Assembly: GCA_025350445.1 (NCBI GenBank)
Contig: JANXXV010000488.1
Span: forward strand, 1 to 9,138
DNA from: Bryobacteraceae bacterium
Lineage (GTDB): Bacteria > Acidobacteriota > Terriglobia > Bryobacterales > Bryobacteraceae
Length of the DNA: 9,138 nucleotides
Reading direction: 5' to 3'
The position numbers and the translations under genes were made by a program. Below, piece by piece: positions 1-6,255 of this stretch (positions are counted from its first letter, which is position 1; each line of letters opens with the position of its first letter). Below the pieces are notes generated by a model. It was given only the letters and a program-made list of their open reading frames with translations. It had not been told where the DNA came from and did not search any database.

Positions 1-985
1 CTGCCGTGCTGAACATCACGTACGAGTACGAAGCGGCCATGGCGTGCAGCAGGAACAGGTGCAGCAGGTAGTAGAAGAGCGGGACGCGGCCGAAGGTGAT
101 GAACGGTTGGGCAGCGCGCCGTGCTCTTTTTTCCAAATGCCCAGGAAGAAAATAGCTGGACCCAGGGTCATCAATATATAGAGCAATGACGGCGGATACT
201 TGGTTACGTTCAGGAACGACATTAAGGTGAAGAGGCCATTCGGCTGCGTGGTCCACTTCGACATGTCGCCGTAGAGGTTCGTGAAGCGGAGAAGAAGGAA
301 CGCCGCCACCATGGCCTGTCCTATGGTGATGAAGAGCTTGCGCCGCAGACGGGCTTCGAGCGTTAGCAGCGCGCCGAAGCCATAGCCGGCGGCCATCACG
401 CCGATCCACGACAACACAGGGTAGGCGAGGTAAAGAATATAGCCCGGAGCCGGGGTGATGGGGCCTCTTTCATGAATGAACATCCAAAGCGCAGACCATT
501 CGCCCAGAGTCTTTGCGGCGATGCCGTCCAGGGTGTTGTGCAAAGCGATGATCGTTACGCCGATTGCCGTCACGTATCGTGTGGGCAGATAGACCAGCGC
601 CGAGAGGGCGACCATGCACCAACCAATGGCCCAGATGACTTGGGCGTCGCCGATGTAGTGGTAATCGAGGCTGAAATACCAGCCCATACGGACTACCGTC
701 AGTTCCAGGAATACCAGCCAGAGTCCGCGGGTTATCAGGAAGCGGGACACCTCGCGCCTGGTTCGGCCCCGCGAGCTGTAAAGATAGGCACCGGCGCCCG
801 CGAGGAACACAAATGCCGGTGCGCAATAGTGCGTGATCCAGCGGGTGAAGAAGAGTGCCGGCCAGGTCCACCGGGTCTACGGTTGCGTTGGTGAACCAGT
901 CGCGGCAATGATCCAGGGCCATCAGGACCATGGCGATGCCGCGTAGCAGATCTACGGTATCCAGGCGCGGACGGGCGGGGGCCAT
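1..985 (-). pseudogene. DUF1624/HGSNAT-like membrane acyltransferase gene with two frameshifts, 3' end outside the window
   Basis: The protein resembles the DUF1624 / heparan-alpha-glucosaminide N-acetyltransferase-like family, polytopic inner-membrane proteins thought to acylate sugars. The first frame starts at ATG 985 and carries the family N-terminus (DTVDLLRGIAMVLMALDHCRDWF, residues 9-31). Near 862-868 the homology moves to another frame, which reads WPALFFTRWITHYCAPAFVFLAG and continues through several hydrophobic segments to about 112. Near 109-114 it returns to the first frame, reading QPFITFGRVPLFYYLLHLFLLHAM to the window edge. The two shifts cancel. The first junction also seems to lack a few residues usual between the 'DPxDL' and 'ALFFTRW' motifs (from memory of the family). 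No clear Shine-Dalgarno precedes ATG 985. It lies 116 bases after the NIPSNAP gene, same strand. Whether it is a true pseudogene or carries sequencing indels cannot be decided here. The family call is firm; the substrate is unknown. Confidence 0.75.
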
Positions 986-1034
986 TAAAGATCAGCCTGT
1001 TGGCTTGCCGCTGGGTAGATTCCCGATCCGAAGT

Positions 1035-1072
1035 GCGCGGCCAGGGGGCCACGCGCGGACGCGGGCGTCCAC
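1035..1072. repeat. Intergenic two-hairpin element, copy 1
   Basis: Two GC-rich hairpins stand directly next to each other between the NIPSNAP and DUF1624-like genes. The first (1035-1054) has an inner GGCC/GGCC stem around an AGGG loop, one C-A mismatch, then three more pairs. The second (1055-1072) has seven pairs and one mismatch around a GG loop; its core GGACGC-GG-GCGTCC at 1057-1070 is perfect. It lies 30-67 bases after the NIPSNAP stop. No T-run follows, so it is not a standard intrinsic terminator. Layout and much of the sequence match copy 2 at 6183-6220. Confidence 0.6.
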
Positions 1073-1101
1073 CCCACGTGGAGCACCAGAGGGAAGGGCA
1101 T

Positions 1102-1491
1102 TTATTTGATTTTCGAGAAGTCGGTTGGGTCCATGAAGACCGAGACTACGTGGTCTACAATTTTGCCGCTTACCTCCGATGCCTTCTGGGCCGTTTGCCA
1201 GTCGGGGTCGGCGCGGAAAGCGTCCCAGCTTTTCTTGGCCGCGTCGCGGCTTGGGTAGGCCAGGATGTAGACCAACGTGTTCTTGGAGAGTGGGGCGTCC
1301 TGCGGTACCCAGTATCCGACATTGGTCATCCCGTGTTTTTCGAAGAGCTTGATTGTGTGGTCGCGGAAACGGGCGAGCAGCGCGTCCAGGCGGCCGTCTA
1401 CCGTGGTGTAGGTCCGCATTTCGAAGACTCGATTTTCGGCTGTCATAGTCATTGTCATCAAGAGTGTTGCCAGAAGCAATTTTTTTAGCAT
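1102..1491 (-). CDS. Secreted NIPSNAP family protein
   Basis: A 129-residue protein with an N-terminal signal peptide (positively charged KK at 3-4, hydrophobic to about 17, plausible cleavage after TMTA near 18) and one NIPSNAP-type ferredoxin-like alpha/beta domain. Typical family features are the opening strand 'FEMRTYTT', the helix with 'LLARFRDHTIKLFEKHGM' and 'VGYW' (residues 23-61), then 'LVYILAYPSRDAAKKSWDAFRADPDW' (73-98). NIPSNAP proteins have no settled catalytic role, and secreted versions are frequent in acidobacteria and planctomycetes. The start at ATG 1491 is supported by AAGGA at 1499-1503, seven bases upstream. That motif overlaps the TAA stop (1502-1504) of the aldolase/dehydrogenase gene, so the two are almost certainly co-transcribed and probably translationally coupled. 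Length and ends look complete. Function remains unknown. Confidence 0.93.
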   Translation of the reverse strand: MLKKLLLATLLMTMTMTAENRVFEMRTYTTVDGRLDALLARFRDHTIKLFEKHGMTNVGYWVPQDAPLSKNTLVYILAYPSRDAAKKSWDAFRADPDWQTAQKASEVSGKIVDHVVSVFMDPTDFSKIK

Positions 1492-1498
1492 GTGTTTG

Positions 1499-1503
1499 TC
1501 CTT
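1499..1503 (-). promoter_or_regulatory. Ribosome-binding site of the NIPSNAP gene, overlapping the upstream stop codon
   Basis: The minus strand reads TAAGGA, where TAA is the stop of the aldolase/dehydrogenase gene and AAGGA lies seven bases before the NIPSNAP ATG. A ribosome ending on the first gene sits on the initiation site of the second, the usual arrangement for coupled translation. Confidence 0.7.
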
Positions 1504-3697
1504 AGCGGAGGAATGCCTCCGGGAGCCCCCCGTCTACCGGGATTACGTGGCCCGAAGTCTTAGCGCTTTGATCGCTGGCTAGCCAGTATATGGCATTGGC
1601 GCAGTCGGCTGGAGTGATGGGTTTGGCGGTCAGCGTCCGCTTGGCATAGAAGTTCGCCAGCTTGGTACGGAGCTCGTCCGTGGATTCGCTTTCTTCGTAC
1701 GCGATTTTGTATTTGTTCAGGGAGGGGATGAGGCGTTCGCGCGGAAACATGGTGCTGCCTTCCACCACCGTAGCCGGGGAGATTCCGTTCACGCGGACCA
1801 GCGGCGCCATACCCACGGCCAGTTCGCGTATGAGGTGATTGACCGCGCCCTTGCTGACGTCGTAGGCTTCGCTGCCGCGCTTGGGCACTACGGCGTTTGC
1901 GGAACTGGTGAGTACGATCACCGCCGGCAGATTCTGATCCTTGAATAGCTTGCCGGCTTCGTCGGCTACCAGGTAGTTTCCGGTTACGTTGATATCGAAC
2001 GTCAGCTTCCACTGATCGTCAGGAAGAACGCCGGAAGCATCGGGTGCGATGAAGACGGCGGCTGTGTTGATTACTCCGTCTACACCTCCGAACTGCAGGG
2101 CCGTTTTCTTAAACGCGGCTGCGATACTGGCGCGATGCTGCAGATCCAGGGCGCAACTGGCTACGGTTTCACCTCCGGTCAGTTTCGCAACCAGGTCCGC
2201 GGTTTCTTTGGCTGACTCTTCGTTGCGGTCGGCAATCATCAGGTGCGCTCCGCCTTGCGCCAGTTTCAGCGCGGTCGCACGGCCTATGCCGCTGCCTCCG
2301 CCTACGACCACAAAAATCTTGCGGCTTAGTTCCTTTTCCGGAGGCATGCGTTGCAGCTTTGCTTCTTCCAGCGCCCAGTATTCGATACGGAAGGCTTCGC
2401 TTGGGGGCAGAGCCACGTAATTCTTGTGGCTGGTGAAGCGGTGGGATTCTTGTGGCGTCTTCGATTGCGGGAGGTGCTCCACTTCGTCTGTATCCGCCAT
2501 TGCGGTTGCACCCGCCATTACGTTCTTGGCATTCACATAGAACTCGCCGGTGATGCGGGCTTCGGTTTTATTTTTTCCGAACGTGAACATGCCCAAACCT
2601 GCGATTAGCACCACCGATGGATTAGGATCGCGCAGGGCCGGGGAGCCGGGCTCGGCACAGGCGTTGTAGTAATCGGCGTACTCGGCGCGGTAGCGCTCGG
2701 CTGTACCTGCGATCTTGGCCTTGAGGTCCGCCACTGTTTCGTTTTCCGCGTGCCAGTCTACGAACATGGGACGGATGCGGGTGCGGATGAAGTGATCGGG
2801 GCAACTGGTGCCTAAATGGGCGAGCGCTTTGGCGTCGAGCGAATTTACGAAGTCGATCATTTCCCGCGAGCCGTCGTAGTGGGCAATGGTGCGGCGTTTG
2901 GTGGCTAGCTGGCCGCGGAGATATGGCAGGATGGCCGCGGCAACCTCAGTTGGTTCGCTGTGTGTTGGGAGCTGCGTGCCGCCGAAAAGCTTCTTTCCGT
3001 CGTGATGTCCGGTTACGAATTCGCCAAGCTCATCGATGATGGTGATGCTGTTCAGGTAAGACTCGCGCTGTGTATCGCCCCAGGTGAAGAGGCCGTGACT
3101 GCCTAAAATGATGCCGTCCGTTTTCGGATTTTCGTTGACGGCCTGGTTCAACATCATTCCCAATTCGAAGCCGGGGCGCTGCCAGGGGAGCCAGACGATG
3201 TTGTGGTTATATCGTTTGTTGAATTCCGCCAGCTTTGCTTTTCCGTTGGCGCTGGCGGCAAGGGCAATGGCCCAATCGGGGTGCAGGTGGTCTACGTGCG
3301 GGAACGGCAGGAAGGCGTGCAGAGGCGTATCAATAGACGCCGGGGCTTTGCTTTCGCCGAATGCGCAGATCGGGTAAAAGGCTACCATCTCGTCTTCGTG
3401 TTGTTCGCCGCGGTATACCGCTTGGAGTTGGTTCAGGCGGTCGAGATAGAGTAGCGCGAAGCCGGATTTTTTGATGCTGCCCAGGTCGCCCCCACTGCCT
3501 TTTACGGCCAGGACTTTGACGGTGTTGCCGGTGAAGGGGTCGCGCAGGTCTAGTTTCGAGCTGGTGTTGCCGCCGCCGAAATTGGTGATGCGCAGATCGG
3601 CGCCTAATAAATTTGACCTGTAGCGGAGAAGCTCCAGCGTGTCGCCGGCTAGAGACTGAGCTACTTGGTCATCCCATAGATCTTTTAGGTATTTCAT
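1502..3697 (-). CDS. rhaEW: Bifunctional class II aldolase / short-chain dehydrogenase (rhamnulose-1-phosphate aldolase-lactaldehyde dehydrogenase type)
   Basis: A 731-residue fusion. Residues 1 to about 425 are a class II (zinc) aldolase domain, with GGGNTSSK near 41-48, the metal-site region HVDHLH (H134, H137, H139) and GSHG (199-202). From about 460 to the end is an SDR dehydrogenase: Rossmann motif GGGSGIG (466-472), acidic D490 after strand 2, N544 in 'NTAAV', catalytic serine in 'LTSSANA' (596-602), Y612-x3-K616, and the C-terminal 'IPVDGG'. In RhaEW/YuxG-type enzymes the first half splits L-rhamnulose-1-phosphate into DHAP and L-lactaldehyde and the second oxidises lactaldehyde to lactate in the cytoplasm. 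I chose ATG 3697, which shares its A with the TGA of the upstream gene; TTG at 3700 would add one residue. No good Shine-Dalgarno is seen, fitting coupled translation. No other rhamnose genes are nearby, so the substrate is inferred from family only. The frame is intact. Confidence 0.93.
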   Translation of the reverse strand: MKYLKDLWDDQVAQSLAGDTLELLRYRSNLLGADLRITNFGGGNTSSKLDLRDPFTGNTVKVLAVKGSGGDLGSIKKSGFALLYLDRLNQLQAVYRGEQHEDEMVAFYPICAFGESKAPASIDTPLHAFLPFPHVDHLHPDWAIALAASANGKAKLAEFNKRYNHNIVWLPWQRPGFELGMMLNQAVNENPKTDGIILGSHGLFTWGDTQRESYLNSITIIDELGEFVTGHHDGKKLFGGTQLPTHSEPTEVAAAILPYLRGQLATKRRTIAHYDGSREMIDFVNSLDAKALAHLGTSCPDHFIRTRIRPMFVDWHAENETVADLKAKIAGTAERYRAEYADYYNACAEPGSPALRDPNPSVVLIAGLGMFTFGKNKTEARITGEFYVNAKNVMAGATAMADTDEVEHLPQSKTPQESHRFTSHKNYVALPPSEAFRIEYWALEEAKLQRMPPEKELSRKIFVVVGGGSGIGRATALKLAQGGAHLMIADRNEESAKETADLVAKLTGGETVASCALDLQHRASIAAAFKKTALQFGGVDGVINTAAVFIAPDASGVLPDDQWKLTFDINVTGNYLVADEAGKLFKDQNLPAVIVLTSSANAVVPKRGSEAYDVSKGAVNHLIRELAVGMAPLVRVNGISPATVVEGSTMFPRERLIPSLNKYKIAYEESESTDELRTKLANFYAKRTLTAKPITPADCANAIYWLASDQSAKTSGHVIPVDGGLPEAFLR

Positions 3698-4345
3698 CAA
3701 TGTGATGGTACTAAATGCGGGAGTGGGACTTGTGGTTTGGGGTCTGGGGTCAAGGCGGCGGACTCCGTGGCGCTCAAAGTTCCGGGTTTGGCGGGCTTCT
3801 GCGAAACAAAGCCAATTTCGGGGTCGGCTGTTTGTTTTGGTTCGGTTGCACGGCGCTCTTTCTGGAGTTTGAGGAGGTGATCGATGGCGCGGTAGTAGGC
3901 TCGCGCGATGGCGGCTTCGTAGCGGCGGAGATTGTCGAAGGCGTGGGCATTGTCGTTGAAGGCGCGGGCTATCGCTTCCGATTCATTGGCCGGGGTGCGC
4001 ATGCGGGCAGCACCGGGAATGACGGGGGCGGGCATGGTGGAAGGCTTGCGGCGCAGGAACGTGGTGGTCTCGATGCTCCGGGCGCTCAGGAGACGCCAGA
4101 GGTTTTCGGCGATTTGGGTGACGAGGATTTGTTCGTGCAGGTTGGCTGGATTGTAGCTGTGGGTCAGGTCAGCTTCCAGCGATTCAAAGGCTGCCGGGTC
4201 TTCGCCAGGGATTATTAGTTGTTTCGAGGTTAGGCCGTGCCTGGTTGCGTTGTTGCGAACGGCTGATTTGGATTGCTCGGATTGCGGGCCTGTGGAATAT
4301 TGTGCGTTGGCTTCGGTTTGCTGCTATTTGTTTCGTCGTGCTCGT
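3697..4345 (-). pseudogene. Acidobacterial hypothetical protein ('QIAANRANAQ-STGP…HGLT' family) with frameshifted N-terminus
   Basis: An open frame without a usual start codon runs from 4323 to TGA 3697 and reads ANAQYSTGP, then RHGLTSKQLIIPGEDPAAF, a helical part (LHEQILVTQIAENLWRLLSARSIE), and YEAAIARAYYRAIDHLLKLQKE before a proline-rich tail. I know this layout as a multi-copy hypothetical family in acidobacteria; its function is unknown and I recognise no catalytic motif. The expected beginning STTKQIAANR lies one frame away upstream. Dropping one A at 4312-4313 (CGA-A-GCC to CGA-GCC) joins the two into about 215 residues. That joined frame has no ATG but an ACG at 4345-4343, with AAGGA 13 bases upstream, so an ATG may have been lost. 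An in-frame ATG at 4035 would give only 112 residues and lose the conserved N-terminus. Its TGA overlaps the start of the aldolase gene. Probably a recent pseudogene, or it contains a sequencing error. Confidence 0.6.
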
Positions 4346-4511
4346 TGTGTTGTACCGTTCCTTTGTGTGATTAGAATTTTGGCATTACTTTGGTTTGATT
4401 TTGAGGTAGAGGCTTGCGGGGGTGTTGAAGTTTTTTGGGTAAGCCGCTGATTATGGGGGAGATTGAGTTTGTCGAATTTTGGATTATTGGCTTTTGAAAG
4501 AAGACTTCAAC
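4346..4511. other. Gene-free stretch between the hypothetical and DUF1080 genes
   Basis: This stretch looks clearly richer in A+T than its neighbours. It contains T-runs (near 4376-4380, 4431-4436 and 4477-4480) but no convincing gene, promoter or intrinsic terminator. Together with the damaged N-terminal part of the next gene it separates the two-gene propeller/DUF1080 unit from the aldolase unit. The promoter of the aldolase group would be expected here, but I cannot point to one. Confidence 0.4.
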
Positions 4512-5225
4512 CTATCGCCTGACCGTGATCAGCCTGTCTTGCTTCGGAAACGTTTCGACTTCGATGTCCTTGTAGAGGACTTCCTGCGGGCCTGTCCAGG
4601 CGTGGAGTTGGACGCCGATGGGACCTGCTTTGACGCGGGTGGGATCGGCTTCGCGCCAGTCCATTACTTCTACGCCATTCATTGCCGTGCGGACGCGGTT
4701 GCCTTGCGCCAGGATTTCGACTTCGATCCATTCGTGTTGGCTGGTCACTTGTTCTGTAGTTGTTTTGAAGACGCGGATGCCCTTGGCGTCGATGTAATCC
4801 CACATGCCTGGCTTCGGGAAGACCACCAGCGGGCCGCGGGTGTACCACTTGTTGCCGGGACGCTCAACGATCCCGCTCCAGAAGGCTACGCCCGCGTGGT
4901 TGTCCGACTCGGCCATTTTTGAAGAGAGGGTCAGGCGGAAGTCTGAGTAGCTTTCGTTGGTGAACAGGAAGCTGGTGGGCACCTTGTCATTGAATTTGCC
5001 TCTGATGACGCCGTCCTGGACGGACCACCATTCTGGATTCCCTTGCCAGCCGGCCAGTGTTTTGCCATCGAAGAGTTTCTTCTTGATGGGCTTGCCGTGG
5101 CGTGGCGCTAGCAGCGGTATGGCGTCGAGTTCGGACGCGGTTAGCGGGATGGTTGGCGGACGCGGTGGTGCTTGTTGGCTCCACAGTCGCGAGGCAGCCA
5201 GGAGTGCGGCAATCGCGATTTTCAC
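4512..5225 (-). CDS. Secreted DUF1080 / 3-keto-disaccharide hydrolase-like protein
   Basis: A 237-residue protein with an N-terminal signal peptide (VKIAIAALLAASRLWSQQ, cleavage near 16-18) and one 3-keto-disaccharide hydrolase (DUF1080, PF06439-type) LamG-like beta-sandwich. Recognisable parts are 'KKLFDGKTLAGWQG' (49-62), 'WSVQDGVIRG' (67-76), 'YSDFRLTLSSKMAESDNHAGVAFWS' (93-117), 'WIEVEILAQGNRVRTAMNGVEVMDW' (166-190) and 'GPIGVQLH…VLYKDIEVE' (201-223). Family members act on glycosides oxidised at C3 or related carbohydrates outside the cytoplasm; the exact substrate is not readable. I chose GTG 5225 because it overlaps the upstream TGA as GTGA (5222-5225) and begins exactly at the signal peptide. 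The frame stays open to 5468, but that extension is arginine-rich shadow sequence inside the propeller gene. It is co-transcribed and translationally coupled with the propeller gene. Length and C-terminus look complete. Confidence 0.92.
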   Translation of the reverse strand: MKIAIAALLAASRLWSQQAPPRPPTIPLTASELDAIPLLAPRHGKPIKKKLFDGKTLAGWQGNPEWWSVQDGVIRGKFNDKVPTSFLFTNESYSDFRLTLSSKMAESDNHAGVAFWSGIVERPGNKWYTRGPLVVFPKPGMWDYIDAKGIRVFKTTTEQVTSQHEWIEVEILAQGNRVRTAMNGVEVMDWREADPTRVKAGPIGVQLHAWTGPQEVLYKDIEVETFPKQDRLITVRR

Positions 5226-6130
5226 TTGGCGAACTTCTGGACGCGCCAGTTCTTGATTTCCGCTACGTAGATTGCGCCGGTGCTGTCGACTGCCAGGTTG
5301 TGGGCGAAGTCGAATTTGCCGGGAGTCTTGCCGTAGGAACCGAGTACGCCTTGGATCTGGCCGTCCAGGTTGAGCTTCACTACGCGGTTGTTTACACCGT
5401 CGCACATGTAGATTGCGTTTTCGCGGGCTACGTAATAGAGGCCCCACGGGGCACCGACGTTCGTCCATTTGGTGAGGAACTTGCCGGCCTGATCGAAGAC
5501 CTGCACGCGGGAATTGGTGCGGTCGGCTACGTAGACGCGGCCGGTCTTGTCAACAGCTACGTCGTGCACGATGTTGAATTCGCCGTCAGCGGTTCCTCTC
5601 CTGCCCCATTTGCCGAGGTATTCGGCATCTTTACTGTAGTGGACTACGCGGGAGTTTTTGTAGCCGTCGGAGACGAAGAAGTCGCCCTTGCTACCGAAGG
5701 CGAGGCCGGTCGGTTCATTGAAGCCGTCTTTGGTTTCGTCGTTCCCTTCCCTGGAATAGGGCTGGGCGATCACCATCAAGACGCGGCCGGCCGGGCTGAA
5801 TTTGATCACGGCGTGACCCTTGACGTCAACGCCCCAGATGTTGCCGTCGGGACCTACGCGGATGCCGTGGGAGGCCTTGATGGGCACGTCGGTCCAGGCT
5901 TGCAGCACCTTGCCGTTTTTATCGAATTGGATTACGGGGTGCGCGCCGCGGTTGAAGACCCAGACGTTGTCGTTCTTATCGACGTCGACTCCGGTGGTCT
6001 CGCCGAAGTTCCACCCGGCGGGTAGTTGGGCCCAATCCTTAACTACTTGATTGGGGAGAGCAGGGCCGGAGGTTAGCTCGGCTGCGGCTAGGGGAAGGGT
6101 GAGGGCTAGGCTGAGCAGAAGGTGTTTCAT
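5222..6130 (-). CDS. Secreted NHL-repeat beta-propeller, peptidyl-alpha-hydroxyglycine alpha-amidating lyase (PAL) family
   Basis: A 302-residue protein with a signal peptide (MKHLLLSLALTLPLAAAE, cleavage near 17) and six NHL-type blades, opening near residues 47, 89, 142, 190, 230 and 278, which is the whole propeller. It resembles the lyase domain of peptidylglycine amidating enzyme. The three zinc histidines of rat PAL appear to correspond to H88, H189 and H277, the catalytic tyrosine to Y157 in 'SDGYKNSR', and active-site arginines to R61 ('FNRGAH') and R204 ('ADRTNSR'). The H-to-Y spacing of 69 is the same as I recall for rat PAL (H585, Y654). No monooxygenase partner is present, so a lyase reaction on some other hydroxylated or sugar-like compound is more likely than peptide amidation. 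ATG 6130 has no Shine-Dalgarno. The last codon overlaps the GTG start of the DUF1080 gene. Confidence 0.9.
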   Translation of the reverse strand: MKHLLLSLALTLPLAAAELTSGPALPNQVVKDWAQLPAGWNFGETTGVDVDKNDNVWVFNRGAHPVIQFDKNGKVLQAWTDVPIKASHGIRVGPDGNIWGVDVKGHAVIKFSPAGRVLMVIAQPYSREGNDETKDGFNEPTGLAFGSKGDFFVSDGYKNSRVVHYSKDAEYLGKWGRRGTADGEFNIVHDVAVDKTGRVYVADRTNSRVQVFDQAGKFLTKWTNVGAPWGLYYVARENAIYMCDGVNNRVVKLNLDGQIQGVLGSYGKTPGKFDFAHNLAVDSTGAIYVAEIKNWRVQKFAK

Positions 6131-6138
6131 TGGAGGTG

Positions 6139-6167
6139 AGCGTATCGCACGCGGGGGGCTGCGTCAA
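6139..6167 (-). promoter_or_regulatory. Possible sigma-70 promoter of the propeller/DUF1080 unit
   Basis: On the minus strand TTGACG (6162-6167) is followed after 17 bases by TACGCT (6139-6144). The -35 box matches the consensus at five of six positions; the -10 box is weaker but keeps T1, A2 and T6. Only eight bases separate the -10 box from ATG 6130, so the transcript would be nearly leaderless, which fits the lack of a ribosome-binding site. Predicted by eye only. Confidence 0.35.
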
Positions 6168-6182
6168 GCAGACATTAGAGTG

Positions 6183-6220
6183 AACCGGCCGGGGGGCCGG
6201 TTGCGGAACCGGGGTTCCGC
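6183..6220. repeat. Intergenic two-hairpin element, copy 2 (two perfect inverted repeats back to back)
   Basis: In the divergent gap between the propeller gene and the glycosyltransferase gene, AACCGGCC-GGGG-GGCCGGTT (6183-6202) is followed with no spacing by GCGGAACC-GG-GGTTCCGC (6203-6220). Each is a perfect 8-base-pair stem with a tiny G loop. No T-run follows on either strand. The element begins 53 bases upstream of the propeller ATG and ends 36 bases before the glycosyltransferase ATG, so it could be in either leader or simply between promoters. It matches copy 1 at 1035-1072 at 25 of 38 positions with the same architecture. Confidence 0.75.
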
Positions 6221-6255
6221 CGTCCTTGGTAGACTGTGGATGAGCGTTTCAATTT

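Noticed and set aside
735..1052. Minus-strand open frame of 105 codons overlapping the DUF1624-like start
   Set aside because: It is a shifted reading of the DUF1624-like N-terminus, and its arginine/proline-rich composition is typical of an off-frame translation.
3715..4218. Plus-strand open frame opposite the hypothetical gene (167 codons)
   Set aside because: The glycine- and valine-rich translation has no recognisable motif, and the minus strand carries the conserved family sequence.
4424..4511. Widely spaced inverted repeat GTTGAAGT (4424-4431) / ACTTCAAC (4504-4511) with inner AAGCC/GGCTT
   Set aside because: The arms are short and 72 bases apart, and a match of this size is not unexpected in a stretch this long. 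There is no convincing terminator shape.
5440..5455. Short GC-rich palindrome around GCCCCACGGGGC
   Set aside because: It lies inside the propeller coding sequence and encodes ordinary blade residues. It does not share the two-hairpin layout of the intergenic copies.
5102..6025. Long plus-strand open frame opposite the propeller gene (307 codons)
   Set aside because: It is the antisense of a well-supported NHL protein, has no family motifs, and is a common by-product of GC-rich codon use.
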